The translations under genes and the position numbers were made by a program. The notes under the pieces were generated by a model. That model searched no databases. It was not told the origin of the DNA and saw only the letters and a list, made by a program, of their open reading frames with translations. A stretch of 64,000 nucleotides of DNA from CAYOZN01 sp964408455 (lineage in GTDB: Bacteria > Planctomycetota > Phycisphaerae > UBA1845 > UTPLA1). This document shows positions 46,541 through 57,003 of the stretch, in pieces (position 1 is the stretch's first letter; each line of letters starts with the position of its first letter). The stretch is taken from positions 1 to 64,000 of the forward strand of contig CAYOZN010000011.1 of the NCBI GenBank assembly GCA_964408455.1. The letters are read 5' to 3'.

Positions 46541-47476
46541 TCAGTTACGTGAGGCAGTGGCAGAAACAATGTACCTACGCTGCCGAAACCCACGCATCAA
46601 GCCCCGATTATAGCTTTGCTTGAGTTTGGCCTCGAACCGCAGCGCGGAATTGCTCGACGCGGCGCCCAGACCGGCGCGTACCGCACTCTTCATAATGCGT
46701 GCGAATACCCAAATTGGGCAACCAAACGGAGCAATGCGACCTCTATTGCCGCGCTTGCCAGCAGATACTCCGTTACGATAGGCGCGCTCAACCGCCCAAT
46801 CCGGGCTGCATCGCTCCGCAGGAACGTAATGCCATACCATTGCCCCTGGAACATAGCGCGACCGAAAGCCGGCTCCGCGCAAGCGCGATTGCATCTCGCC
46901 CTCCTGCCCTGTACTGCCAGTTGCAGAGCCAGGGCCGAATTCCGGATCAAATCCGCCAAACTGCCGAATATGCCGCGCGTGAATGGCCCAATTAAACCCA
47001 AGGAACGCGAGATCCTCAGCCATTTCGCGTCCCTCAGGAGGCTCCCAGCCCTTCGCAGAATCCGGAAGATAGCTGCGCAGCCAAGAAGGTGGAATTACCT
47101 CATAATCCGCCCCGGTGGGGCCCCCAAAAATGCACATCCCTTCCGAGCTAAGAGCAGCCCTCTCGTATTCGACAAGCACATTCGGCGAAAAGCGCACGTC
47201 GTCATCCGAAAAAAAGATCAATTCATCGCCTAGCAGCCCGAGGCCCTCATTGAGCGCCGCACTCTTGTTTCCCGATTCTACATAATGGTATCGGCACCGG
47301 AGTTGAGGTGCAGCTCGCCGCACAACGCCCTCAACGTCGAATTTGCCGCCGTTCTCTATTACGAGTGTACCGTTATACTCGGATGGAAGCACGCATTCCG
47401 CCAGTGACGCCAGGGTTCGCTCTAACAACGCCACCCGTCCACCCGCCGTGGCAATTACCGTGCTGACCTTGCACAT
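46541..47476 (-). CDS. family 2 glycosyltransferase
   Basis: 311 residues. STVIATAGGRVALLERTLAS begins the fold, LIFFSDDDVRFSPN (about 84-97) has the DDD metal site, and FNWAIHARHIRQFGGFDPEF with GEMQSRLRGAGFR is the acceptor block. The basic C-terminus lacks a membrane helix. ATG at 47476 has AAGG nine bases upstream and is preferred to a TTG eight codons earlier. The gene lies 11 bases before the pyruvyltransferase start. Confidence 0.88.
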   Translation of the reverse strand: MCKVSTVIATAGGRVALLERTLASLAECVLPSEYNGTLVIENGGKFDVEGVVRRAAPQLRCRYHYVESGNKSAALNEGLGLLGDELIFFSDDDVRFSPNVLVEYERAALSSEGMCIFGGPTGADYEVIPPSWLRSYLPDSAKGWEPPEGREMAEDLAFLGFNWAIHARHIRQFGGFDPEFGPGSATGSTGQEGEMQSRLRGAGFRSRYVPGAMVWHYVPAERCSPDWAVERAYRNGVSAGKRGNRGRIAPFGCPIWVFARIMKSAVRAGLGAASSNSALRFEAKLKQSYNRGLMRGFRQRRYIVSATASRN

Positions 47477-47652
47477 TATCGATACCTTCGAAGCAAACAA
47501 AACCAGTCGTACGAATGAGCCGAGCTCGGCTCGCAGCCACTCACTTGGCTTGCGGACGTCTTACGAAAACCACTGGCAAAGGGAAGGCGCTCCAAAGTGA
47601 ACGGCAGCCGAGTCGGCTCGCCAAATGCAGGCGGTGATATAGCAATCTACAG

Positions 47653-49239
47653 TCAACAGAGTGCCGCGCTTGTTGACTGCAAGACACGACTGCTCGCCAC
47701 ACCCGTCCCACCCAGAGTACGTATAAGGAGTACTAGCTTCATCAGCTCTTGGCGTGCCGAATGCCATACCACCAACAATAGGAACCATACGACCAGCGCG
47801 GCAGCGGCCGCAATGGCGCTCCTCAGAACAGGTGTTAACTGCAACTCAATTGCTGAACAAATATTCACAACAATGTACACGCAAGCTGCAAGGCCAAGCG
47901 GCCGCTTGATGGCGTGAATAATATCCGCCAGGCGCAATCCCGATCCGCGTAACAAATATACAAACGCCGGTACAAACCACATATTAACAGCTACCGCGTA
48001 CGCACCAGCAACGCCGACTGTACCCCAGGGAAGACCAATAATAAAGGACATTATGAAAAGCGGTACACCGACAAACGACGCCCGCATCATTCGATCCGTC
48101 GTACCGGTCGATGTGCACACCCAGCCGACGGTATTCAGGACCGGCTGCAAGAGTGCCGCAAAGGCCAACATACGGAACACAGGCCCAGCACCGGCCCACT
48201 GTGGCCCCAGGACCAGCAGAACTATTTCGTCTGCCATTGCGCCTGCGAGTGCAATAAGCGGCATCGAAGCGTGAGCAATGGCATTAATGGTTTGGGTATA
48301 GGCCTTGCGATACTGCTCAGGCCTATCTTGCAACCGACAAAGCGCCGGAACTACGACAGCGGCAACCGGATGGGTAACCTGTCGTATTGGCAGCAGGAGC
48401 AAACTGTACGCCTTCGCGTAAAGTCCAACTGGACCAGCTCCCCACCAAACGCCAATCAACAAATTGTCCACATTTCGACCGAGGTAGTTTATGGCATTGA
48501 AGACCGTAAGATGGCCGCCAAACCGGAGCATGGGACCAATTGTGACATTTCGCTGGGGTGGCCCCGGCCGCCAGGGCGAAATTCTCCAGACGCAAAGCAT
48601 GTTACTAAATGAGCTCGCCGCGCTCATGCCGATCAACGACCAGTATCCCCAGCCGGCCCAGGCCATGGCAATTGCCCCGCATATACCCGCCAGCATTGAA
48701 ATCACTTCAATTCCAGCCAATGCTGAAAACCGCATCTGCCGGCGAAGCAGCGCGGTGTGCTGTGCGGTTAAACCCGCGAAGACGAAGGTCACGGCTACCG
48801 CGACGGTAATCCCGGTCAGCCTTGGCTCGCCATAGAACCAAGCAACAACGGGGGCAGCAAGTGCCGCGATTAGCATAAGCAGCATGCTTAACGCTACATT
48901 TATCCAGAAGAGCGCCGTGACCTGTTCATGGTTGATTTCCGGCCTCTGCACAGTGGCCATGGACAGGCCGAGATCCTTGAACAAGCTGATGAAGCCCGTA
49001 AATGCAGCGACCATGGCTACCAGGCCAAAGTCCGACGGAGCCAGGAGCCTCGCCAGCACTGCGGTAGACAACAGTTGCAGAAGGAACTTCGCCACTTGCG
49101 CGGTAATAGTCGCCGCGCCTCCGCGAACCGTCCTCCGGCCCAGGTCGGAAGGTATTTGCTCTGTTTGAAACAGCCTTTGGTGCGCCTGAGAATTGCTCCG
49201 GCGCCAGAGCCAATCACTGATGAACCGCACTATGACCAT
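47653..49239 (-). CDS. Wzx-like polysaccharide flippase (MOP superfamily)
   Basis: 528 residues with about 12-14 hydrophobic helices. The N-terminal segment GAATITAQVAKFLLQLLSTAVLAR followed by LLAPSDFGLVAMV is the hallmark of the Wzx/MOP exporters of the WzxC type. It should flip lipid-linked repeat units across the cytoplasmic membrane for the polymerase. ATG at 49239 avoids overlap with the upstream glycosyltransferase; the longer frame starts at 49329. The DNA here is less GC-rich than the flanking housekeeping region. Confidence 0.9.
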   Translation of the reverse strand: MVIVRFISDWLWRRSNSQAHQRLFQTEQIPSDLGRRTVRGGAATITAQVAKFLLQLLSTAVLARLLAPSDFGLVAMVAAFTGFISLFKDLGLSMATVQRPEINHEQVTALFWINVALSMLLMLIAALAAPVVAWFYGEPRLTGITVAVAVTFVFAGLTAQHTALLRRQMRFSALAGIEVISMLAGICGAIAMAWAGWGYWSLIGMSAASSFSNMLCVWRISPWRPGPPQRNVTIGPMLRFGGHLTVFNAINYLGRNVDNLLIGVWWGAGPVGLYAKAYSLLLLPIRQVTHPVAAVVVPALCRLQDRPEQYRKAYTQTINAIAHASMPLIALAGAMADEIVLLVLGPQWAGAGPVFRMLAFAALLQPVLNTVGWVCTSTGTTDRMMRASFVGVPLFIMSFIIGLPWGTVGVAGAYAVAVNMWFVPAFVYLLRGSGLRLADIIHAIKRPLGLAACVYIVVNICSAIELQLTPVLRSAIAAAAALVVWFLLLVVWHSARQELMKLVLLIRTLGGTGVASSRVLQSTSAALC

Positions 49240-49273
49240 ACTTTGCTTGTACAGTAGATCGGTGGCTGGAGAC

Positions 49274-50212
49274 TTACTTGATGAAGACGGCACTTTTTTC
49301 GGCTGTCCTGCCACGCAGTAGCGGCCCAAAATACGCCGAGCGCACTTCGCCGCCCAGAACCCGCCATTGCCTGTTCAAAAAAACCCGCTCCGCCAGGACA
49401 GCGGCAAGGCAGTGCGCTCGTTCGCTGACGTTCAGCGGTGCCCGCGCAACCGCCTTCAGGTGCTCCCAGAGAAGGCGCGTCCGCGGACACATCCCACCCT
49501 TGCTTGCCGTGGGAGCATACCAGCCGGCGAGCGTCGATGCGGAGGTGTTCTGTCTTATCGACGACGCCGCATGAAGCCTGCGAAAGTAAGTGGCCTTCGG
49601 CACAAACCGAAACATGCCGCGCATTGCGAGTTCCGCAAGGAGCACTTTGTCGGCAGAAGGAAACGGGCCAATCAACCTCGTACTGACGAGTGCGTCACGT
49701 CGAATGAGCCCCATTACAACATTACACATACGTAGCGCGCGACACAGCCGCAAAAGGCGCGAGGCTGCTCGCGATTCATACAGCTCCATATTGTCATTGT
49801 AGGGCGCAATTGTTCCACCGTCCTTATCGACCAGGACAGTTTGACCATAACAAATCACGGTTTCAACGGAACTGCAATTGAATGCCGAGATGCACTCAGA
49901 AAGGAAATCTGATGAACAGAAATCGTCGTGCGTAGCCCACTTGAAAAACTCACCGGTGGACTCCTGAACAACCCGATTGTAATTCGCGGCGGCACCAATG
50001 TTCACCGTGTTTGCAAACATTCTAACGCGATTGTCCTGATGGGAATAGCGGTTGCATATTTCCCACGTCGAGTCTAATGATGCGTTATCGCAGATCACCA
50101 GTTCGAGATTCGTATATGACTGGCCGAGGATAGATTCAATTGCATTGGCAATGAATTCCTCGCCATTATAGACCGGCATTCCAATGCTGACTAGCGGCCG
50201 ATGACCTTTCAC
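49274..50212 (-). CDS. family 2 glycosyltransferase
   Basis: 312 residues. LVSIGMPVYNGEEFIANAIE and LELVICDNASLDST form the nucleotide pocket, FFKWATHDDFCSSDFL (about 89-104) the metal site as HDD, and the C-terminal half is helical. This HDD variant is common in capsule transferases. The start is GTG at 50212. The 92 bases before it and the giant repeat protein gene hold nothing recognisable. Confidence 0.87.
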   Translation of the reverse strand: MKGHRPLVSIGMPVYNGEEFIANAIESILGQSYTNLELVICDNASLDSTWEICNRYSHQDNRVRMFANTVNIGAAANYNRVVQESTGEFFKWATHDDFCSSDFLSECISAFNCSSVETVICYGQTVLVDKDGGTIAPYNDNMELYESRAASRLLRLCRALRMCNVVMGLIRRDALVSTRLIGPFPSADKVLLAELAMRGMFRFVPKATYFRRLHAASSIRQNTSASTLAGWYAPTASKGGMCPRTRLLWEHLKAVARAPLNVSERAHCLAAVLAERVFLNRQWRVLGGEVRSAYFGPLLRGRTAEKSAVFIK

Positions 50213-50304
50213 AGCTCAGTCTCTGCTGGTCTTCGCTTGCTCGCACGATCTAATCATGACAGACTTAAAAGACATCGTACCTACCGGCCAGAACTGATTG
50301 CATC

Positions 50305-53300
50305 TTATGGAAGTGGCACGATGACGACTTCACCAAAACGCGCATCCACGTGGTGAGACACCAGAAGCATGCACCCCGCGCCGGGGTCATTGTCGCTCGA
50401 CTGCTGGCCCTCCAGGAGCCATTCAGCCGGCTCCTCCTGCGTTGCCAGCCAGCTCTTGAATCGATATGCAGTCTGCCCCTCGAGATTCTCTACACGCATT
50501 TTGAAGATGTACTCGACGCTGAATTCCAGGGATAATGCCGCTGAATCCAGCACGTTGTTGTTGTTGCCGTGAAGCCGGTAGGACTGGCCGCCCGACGTCC
50601 ATCGGTAGAGTCCGAAGGCGCCCAGCGGAACGAATCCGCGACGCGGAAGCTCGTTTCCAATCTGCGTATGACCTGTCCAGTGACACACAATGCCGACCGC
50701 CGGACCATTGCTGGGTGGGCCAAACCCCTCGGGATCAATTCCAAAGACGGTGACTGGAACTGTCACTTCGTAATCGGTCCACTCCTGGTCACCGATGGCA
50801 ACAATGCGATCATATCCCAGTTCCACAGGTCGAATCGCGGAGCCAGCGTCAAATTCCCACAGGCCGTCGCTGACCTGTGCCGCCTCGGAAACGTTGGCGA
50901 AGTCCGCCCAGTGCACCGTGTACGGCAACGGCCACACATTGTCGCTCTGGAAATCGAACAGGACCGACTTCTGAGCTTGGTTTCCGATCGTGTCAAACGA
51001 TCGCAACGTCACTACATTCGGCCCTTGAAGCAGCTGAGAGTGAGTGAACTCGACATTGAAGTCGCCGTCGCCGTACAGTCGGCGCAGGTCCGAGCCGACC
51101 GCAAGGGGGAGATAGGGTCCGCCATTCAATGAGTATTGCAGAGCTGCCAGGTTCTGAGTGTCGACCTTGCCGAGAATATTCACGTACGGGATAGGAAGCC
51201 CGATCGCGCCGAAGGACTGGTTGTCCCCATACCACACATCAATCGCCGGACCGAGGAACGTCCCCTCGGCGGCCGTTTTCACGACCAGGTTATCCGACAG
51301 GCCCACTTGTCCCAGCGAGTCCGACGACGCGACGCGGACCTGATAGGTCGTCTCGGGCGCAAGGCCGCCGATCACGACGGCATGGTCGAATAGAAACGCC
51401 GGATTGCTCTGCGAGCCCAGTTCGTAGGAAGTCGTCAGGCCGTAGTCGAGCCGTCCGTCCGCAGGTTCGTCCGTCTTCCATTTCACAAGAATCGAATCGG
51501 CTGCCGTCAGCACCTCGACGCCGAATATGACGGGCGGTTCAGTATCGATCACCGTCGCGCCGTCCTCGGGCTCAATCGGGCTGGCAGCATTGAAGACGTA
51601 ATCAATGACGCCGGTGAAAGCGGGTGTGCTGCTGCCCGCATTGGCGACAAACGGTCCGGCGGCATTGACCGTCATGGCGTAGGTGAACTCGCCGCCCAGG
51701 GTCCAGTTGGCCCCGGTAAACGAGTGATACGCCCGCCAGACATCGCCGGCGCGTTCGACGCGGAGGTGCCATGGAAAACCATCGGGCAGCTCCTGGCTGA
51801 TGAAGGTTGCAGAGCCGCCCTGATTGATCGCGGCGGCATACATCCGCATGGAGTTGCCGTCGCTGTAGATATCGAAGCGAAGGAAGTGTTCGGCGCTTTC
51901 CTCGAAGAGCAGACCCTGCTGCTGATAGGCCTGCGTCATCAGGGCCTCAAAGCGCGCCTCAATGGCGAAGTCCACGTCGCTCATCTGCTGCATCAGGCGC
52001 GGGGCGCGATTGCCGTTTGTCCAGGGGCTGTGATCGACACCGGCGGGGAGATCAATCTCGATCCGCGCATCGGGCGTGTTGACGCCCTCGAGCCGGAGCA
52101 CGGCGTCTCCCAGCGGATTGACGAATGTCCAGACCTCGGGATCGAGGTTGAAATTGTTGAAATCGTCGGAATTGAAGCTGCCCAGTACGTCGGTCGTAAA
52201 GGTCATGTCATCGGTGCTGAGGCTGGCGCCGAGACCGTCCACCGATGTGATGCGTACGTGGTGGAGCGCATCGGTATCGAGACCGGTGAGCACCAGCTGA
52301 TGCGCCATGACATAGTTGCCGCTCTGCACGTCGCCAAGCTCATAGGCCGAGGACAACCCGTATTCGACCTCACTGGTAGCCGGCTTACTGGTAGACCATG
52401 TGACGACCGCAAAGGTGTCGCCAACGTCGATCGTAACATCCAGTATTTCGAGCACGCGATCGTCGATTACAAAGTTGGCCTGAACCGAGCGTGACTGGTC
52501 CATGATGAGCGACTTCGACTGTTCCATGCCGGCCAGATCGCCGGTCCACCCATCGAAGAGCCATCCCGGAGTTTCGACCGCCGTGAGTTCCACCGTTTCA
52601 CTGCAGTGGTAAACGGGCTGGCTTGGTGTGACGACGATTGTGCCCTGGCCGATAACGCCCGCCGTCAGGAGGGCCCCGGGCTCGGAAAAGGCTTCGTCCT
52701 CAGGTACAACCGGCGCCTCGACTGTATTGAAGTAATCAACGACTGCCGTAAAGGCAGGCGCGGGATTGTAATTGCCTGCGAACGGGCCAATCGAGGTGAC
52801 CGCCAGGGTATGTGCAAATGTTGTGGCGGTGGTCCATTGCTGACCATCGGCGGAATGACGCAGGGTCCAATCATCGCCGACGCGTGCAATCCGCATGTAT
52901 AACAAGGTCGACGTGTTCAAATTACCATTATGCCGTTGGATGGCGTGATCACTGGCGAAGGTAGCAGCGAACAGCCGCAATGCAACGCCGTCGTGATAGA
53001 AGTCGAACCGCATGAAGTTTTCGGCATCCTGTTCGACAATCACGCCCTGTGACTGGAACTTGGCGGACGGCACGGAGTCGAACTTGACCTCGATTTCGAA
53101 GTCACCGTCGGCAGCCGGTTGCATCACGCGCGGCGCCATGTTGCTGTTGGCCCAGACGTCGTGCGAAGCACCTGACGGCACCGAGATCATTAGCGCTGCA
53201 TTGCCGGAGCCCGCGCCGACCATGCCGATCGTCGCGTCCGCAAGCGGGTCTATCACGGTCCAGACGGCTTCATTTAGTGAGCATGCATTAAAATCATCAG

Positions 53301-55641
53301 AGATAAATCCACCGACAACAGGTGTCACGAACGTGAACAGCTCGGATTGAACACTGTTTTCCGCCGCGTCAGTCGATACTACACGGGCATAGTACTGCGT
53401 GTCAGGCGTTAAGTCCGTCAAGACGATCAGATGATTTGCAGTCGGCGCCCCAATTGTGACCGGCTCGAGTTCCAGCTGCTCGGACAATCCGTATTCAACG
53501 GCGCCGGCTGCGACCTTGTTGGTGGTCCATTGCACCGTCGCGGACGTGGCGGTTGTTTGTACATCGACCGCTCCGACTATTTCGAGCGGCGAGGTGTCCA
53601 ATTCGAAGACAGCCGAAACCGAATGCGACTCCGACATGACGAGCTGTGCAGTGGGATTGCTGCCGCTAAGCGATCCAGTCCACTCCAGGAAGAACCAGCC
53701 GGGAGCCGGGACCGCCGTCAGATTCACGGTTTCACCGCATACGTAAACCGGTGCGACCGGATCGACGACGATCTCACCCTGGCCAATCACCTGCGTAGTA
53801 AGCGTGGGCCCCGCCATATTCGCATCCTCAGGCAGAATTGGTGCCTCGGTGGTGAAGAAGTAGTCCACAAGCGCCGTAAACGCGGGCGCCGGTGTGAAAT
53901 TGCCCACGAATGGCCCTACTGTGCTTACGCTCAGCGCGTGATTGAAAGAGCCCGCCGTCGTCCACGACGTGCCATCCGCCGAGCGCTTGACGGTCCAGGA
54001 ATTGCCGATACGAGTGATACGCATATACAGGGACGCAGCTCCCGCAATGGCAGAATTAATTCGGGTTGTCGCCTGTGTCTCCGCTAACGTGGCCGCGAAG
54101 ATCCGGAGCGTGCTGCCATTGTGATGAAAATCGAACCGGATGAAATTGTTGGCATCCTGTTCGACAATGACACCCTGCATCTGATGTTTGGCACTGGGCA
54201 CGGAATCGAATTTTACTTCGATCTCAAAGTCGCCATTCTCCGCCGGCTGCATCACCCGCGGGCCCATGTTTGCCTGTGCCCAGACGTTGTGTGAAACGCC
54301 AGCAGGAACGCCGAGGGAGAGGTGTGCATTGCCGCTTCCGCTGCCAGTGATGGCGAACGTCGCATCCTGAAGCGGGTCGATGATGGTCCAGGGAGCGCTA
54401 ATGCCGCAGGAATTGAAATCGTCCGAAAGAAAGCCGCCCAGCATTGGCGTGGTAAACACCAGGAGGTCAGACGATGCGGCGTTATTCACGCTGTCTTCCG
54501 ACGTGACGCGCGCATAATAGGTCGTGTTCGGCGCCAACCCATCGAGTTGAATGGCATGTTCGGTCACCAGCGCGGCGTCGGAAGCCGGCGCGAGTTCCAA
54601 CGACGGCGTCAGGCCATATTCCAGCAGACTGTCTGCCGCCTTGTTCGTGGTCCATTCGATCAGGACTGATTGCGGGGCGGTACTCACCGACACTTCGCCA
54701 ACCAGTTCCAGCGGCGTGGTGTCCGGCGCGAATGTCGCAGTGATCGAATGTGGCTGGTTCATGACCACGGTTTCGACGGGATTCGTCGATATCAAATCGC
54801 CGCTCCAACCTTCAAACTGCCAACCGGCGGCTGGAATAGCGGTCAATTCGACCGTTTCGCCACAGTAGTACACCGGCAGCTCGGGGCTTACCGATAATTG
54901 ACCGCTTCCGATGGTTTGAGTTACCAGACTTACACCGCTGAACGGCTGATCTTCGGGCTCAATCGGCGACGAACTGCAGAAGAAATAGTCGACCTTGCAC
55001 GTGAATGCTGGTGCCGGCGTGTAGTTCCCTGCGAAGGGGCCGACGGCGGTCACATTCATACTGAAGTTGAAGGTCACAGCGGTCGTCCAGCTCGTCCGTG
55101 TCGTCGAGTATTGGATGGTCCACGTGTTGCCGGCGCGAGTAATGCGCATATAAAGCGTGGTGCCGGCGCCAATCGTTGCGTTGCGCCGGACGACGGCCTG
55201 AGTGCCATCTATCGAAGCGGCATAGATCTTCAGCGCGCTGCCGGTATGATGAAATTCCAATCTCAGAAACTTGGTCAGGCTTTCCTGAACGATCACGCCC
55301 TGCATCTGGAAGCCGGCACTGGGTATGGAGTCAAATTTCGCTTCGAGCACAAAGTCCGTGTTCAAACAGGGCTGCATGACCCGCGGGGCGTTGTTGCCAT
55401 CGGTCCAGACGTTGTGTGAAACCCCCGCCGGCACCGAGATGTTCAAATGCGAAGCGCCGGAGCCGGCTCCGCTGACGGAAAAATCCGCGTCGCTTAGCGG
55501 ATCAACGACCGTCCACCATTCGTTGAGCGAACACGAATTGAAGTCGTCGGATGTGAAGGCCTCTTGTGCCGTGGCCGGGCCTGCCCACCCGAGGATCAGG
55601 GCGAGGCACCAAAAAAGGGATGCTCTAAAGCGTGGTTTCAT
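50305..55641 (-). CDS. giant secreted protein with four tandem lectin-like/InlB-like/FN3 modules
   Basis: 1778 residues with a signal peptide (cleavage near TAQ-EA, residue 26). The body is a tandem repeat of about 375 residues, starting near 31, 405, 781 and 1155. Each copy opens with SDDFN, continues as a concanavalin-like sandwich (DUF1349 type, with NAPRVMQP and FHHxG blocks), then an InlB B-repeat-like segment (VELTAxPAxGWxFxGWSGDL), then an FN3 domain (WTTNKAA...EYGL...YYARVTS). The fourth copy is followed by another FN3 and a unique C-terminal lectin-like domain (about 1480-1778). There is no membrane anchor or PAPGA tail. It probably binds glycan outside the cell; its place inside the polysaccharide locus supports that. 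ATG at 55641. Confidence 0.82.
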   Translation of the reverse strand: MKPRFRASLFWCLALILGWAGPATAQEAFTSDDFNSCSLNEWWTVVDPLSDADFSVSGAGSGASHLNISVPAGVSHNVWTDGNNAPRVMQPCLNTDFVLEAKFDSIPSAGFQMQGVIVQESLTKFLRLEFHHTGSALKIYAASIDGTQAVVRRNATIGAGTTLYMRITRAGNTWTIQYSTTRTSWTTAVTFNFSMNVTAVGPFAGNYTPAPAFTCKVDYFFCSSSPIEPEDQPFSGVSLVTQTIGSGQLSVSPELPVYYCGETVELTAIPAAGWQFEGWSGDLISTNPVETVVMNQPHSITATFAPDTTPLELVGEVSVSTAPQSVLIEWTTNKAADSLLEYGLTPSLELAPASDAALVTEHAIQLDGLAPNTTYYARVTSEDSVNNAASSDLLVFTTPMLGGFLSDDFNSCGISAPWTIIDPLQDATFAITGSGSGNAHLSLGVPAGVSHNVWAQANMGPRVMQPAENGDFEIEVKFDSVPSAKHQMQGVIVEQDANNFIRFDFHHNGSTLRIFAATLAETQATTRINSAIAGAASLYMRITRIGNSWTVKRSADGTSWTTAGSFNHALSVSTVGPFVGNFTPAPAFTALVDYFFTTEAPILPEDANMAGPTLTTQVIGQGEIVVDPVAPVYVCGETVNLTAVPAPGWFFLEWTGSLSGSNPTAQLVMSESHSVSAVFELDTSPLEIVGAVDVQTTATSATVQWTTNKVAAGAVEYGLSEQLELEPVTIGAPTANHLIVLTDLTPDTQYYARVVSTDAAENSVQSELFTFVTPVVGGFISDDFNACSLNEAVWTVIDPLADATIGMVGAGSGNAALMISVPSGASHDVWANSNMAPRVMQPAADGDFEIEVKFDSVPSAKFQSQGVIVEQDAENFMRFDFYHDGVALRLFAATFASDHAIQRHNGNLNTSTLLYMRIARVGDDWTLRHSADGQQWTTATTFAHTLAVTSIGPFAGNYNPAPAFTAVVDYFNTVEAPVVPEDEAFSEPGALLTAGVIGQGTIVVTPSQPVYHCSETVELTAVETPGWLFDGWTGDLAGMEQSKSLIMDQSRSVQANFVIDDRVLEILDVTIDVGDTFAVVTWSTSKPATSEVEYGLSSAYELGDVQSGNYVMAHQLVLTGLDTDALHHVRITSVDGLGASLSTDDMTFTTDVLGSFNSDDFNNFNLDPEVWTFVNPLGDAVLRLEGVNTPDARIEIDLPAGVDHSPWTNGNRAPRLMQQMSDVDFAIEARFEALMTQAYQQQGLLFEESAEHFLRFDIYSDGNSMRMYAAAINQGGSATFISQELPDGFPWHLRVERAGDVWRAYHSFTGANWTLGGEFTYAMTVNAAGPFVANAGSSTPAFTGVIDYVFNAASPIEPEDGATVIDTEPPVIFGVEVLTAADSILVKWKTDEPADGRLDYGLTTSYELGSQSNPAFLFDHAVVIGGLAPETTYQVRVASSDSLGQVGLSDNLVVKTAAEGTFLGPAIDVWYGDNQSFGAIGLPIPYVNILGKVDTQNLAALQYSLNGGPYLPLAVGSDLRRLYGDGDFNVEFTHSQLLQGPNVVTLRSFDTIGNQAQKSVLFDFQSDNVWPLPYTVHWADFANVSEAAQVSDGLWEFDAGSAIRPVELGYDRIVAIGDQEWTDYEVTVPVTVFGIDPEGFGPPSNGPAVGIVCHWTGHTQIGNELPRRGFVPLGAFGLYRWTSGGQSYRLHGNNNNVLDSAALSLEFSVEYIFKMRVENLEGQTAYRFKSWLATQEEPAEWLLEGQQSSDNDPGAGCMLLVSHHVDARFGEVVIVPLP

Positions 55642-55776
55642 GTCTATTTGTCTTTCGGATCGAAGCCGAAACAGCAGCGGGTTACTGGATCGGCATCAGT
55701 ATGCGAGTTAACGGCGACCATGTTGTCCAAACGCAGCCCAATGACGCGGTGTGCCGCGGCGGCGCGCAATGTGCTG

Positions 55777-57003
55777 CTAAACCGCCAGCAATTCCGCTCT
55801 TACACCCAGGCTCAACAGCTCGTCTGCGATTTCACGAATGTACGCCGGGTTCATGGCGATCACCAGATCGGGCCCGTAATCAGTCAGAAAGCCCGGGCCC
55901 ACAATCCGCTGACCCGTGCCCGGCATGTATCGATCGTGCCGGTGCGGGTTTATGTCGACCACGAACTCGATCTGGCCGTCGAGTTCGAGAGATGTCAGGA
56001 ATGCCACGGCCTTGGAGCCGGATCCCCACAGGACGGTTCGCTGCCCTTCCGCATGTCGCTGGCCGATGTAATCGCGCCACCGACTCATCTGCCCAGACGT
56101 CTTCGCGGCAAAGTCGAGTGACCAGCGAGTGAGATTGTCTGCCGACTCTTCAATGACTTCAGCCGGCGAAGAGAGAGAGCCATGCGCCGGCTCGGCGACG
56201 ATGTGCAGGTACTGGTCGTCAAACGCCCTCGTCAGCCGGCGGACCAGGAACCCTGCCCTGCGAAACAGCCGCGCCAGCGAGCCCGCCGTGAAGTACGAAC
56301 AATGCTCGTAATACACATCCCAGAATGCGCCTTCATCCAGGATGCGCTTCATGTCGGGAACTTCGAAAAATACCTTCGTGTCGCGCTGACCGACGGCGGC
56401 GCGGATGCCTCTGAGAAATTCAAGCGTGGGCCCGATGTGCTCGAGCGTGTGTCGGCAGACGATGCAGTCGGCCGCGCGCCCGGCGTACTTCTCCGAGTAC
56501 AGGTCCTGCACAAACTCAAGTCGCTCCATCGCCGGCCCACTCAGGCGACCGGGCACGTAGGCCGGATCGAATCCGATTCCACGGCCAATCCCGGCCTCAG
56601 CCAGTGCCAGCAGGAATTCACCCTTGCCGCAGCCGATCTCAATGACCGTCTTGCCGGCCAGGCCCAGCTCATTCACCAGTTGCTCGGCAAGCGAACGGGC
56701 GAATCGCGAAAACGTCGGAGAAAAGCCCTGCGTTTCCTCGTAATTCGGAGAATACTCGAGCAGCGCGGCATCGAAGGCCGCATTCGCCATGAAACCACAC
56801 TGGGTACACACACAAAGTTCCAGATCGCCGCGCGGATAGTCGATCGCGCTCTGCCGGTCCGGCATCAACAGGCAGCTCTGCACAGGCACGCCGCCAACCC
56901 GGAAAAACGGGAGCGACGCGCATGCGAGGCAGCTCGGACATGCGGTCCTCGCGGCAGCCTCGCCGGCGTTCGTGCGCGCAGAATGTGAAGCGAGCGGAAT
57001 CAA
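55777..57003 (-). CDS. C-methyltransferase-like protein (pair 1, copy A)
   Basis: 408 residues in the three-part layout of sugar C-methyltransferases. It has a Cys-rich zinc-binding N-terminus (CPSC, then LCVCTQCGF), a Rossmann SAM domain (VIEIGCGKGEFLLALAEAG), and a C-terminal Rossmann-like domain (TVLWGSGSKAVAFLTSL). The catalytic Glu-His of TcaB9-type enzymes is kept in DVYYEHCSYFTAGS. It resembles the 62266-63489 gene closely in layout (PRGDLELC, NAAFDAALLEY). The start appears to be TTG at 57003, overlapping the epimerase stop as TTGA. Likely adds a methyl group to a 4-keto-nucleotide sugar; donor is SAM. Confidence 0.85.
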   Translation of the reverse strand: MIPLASHSARTNAGEAAARTACPSCLACASLPFFRVGGVPVQSCLLMPDRQSAIDYPRGDLELCVCTQCGFMANAAFDAALLEYSPNYEETQGFSPTFSRFARSLAEQLVNELGLAGKTVIEIGCGKGEFLLALAEAGIGRGIGFDPAYVPGRLSGPAMERLEFVQDLYSEKYAGRAADCIVCRHTLEHIGPTLEFLRGIRAAVGQRDTKVFFEVPDMKRILDEGAFWDVYYEHCSYFTAGSLARLFRRAGFLVRRLTRAFDDQYLHIVAEPAHGSLSSPAEVIEESADNLTRWSLDFAAKTSGQMSRWRDYIGQRHAEGQRTVLWGSGSKAVAFLTSLELDGQIEFVVDINPHRHDRYMPGTGQRIVGPGFLTDYGPDLVIAMNPAYIREIADELLSLGVRAELLAV

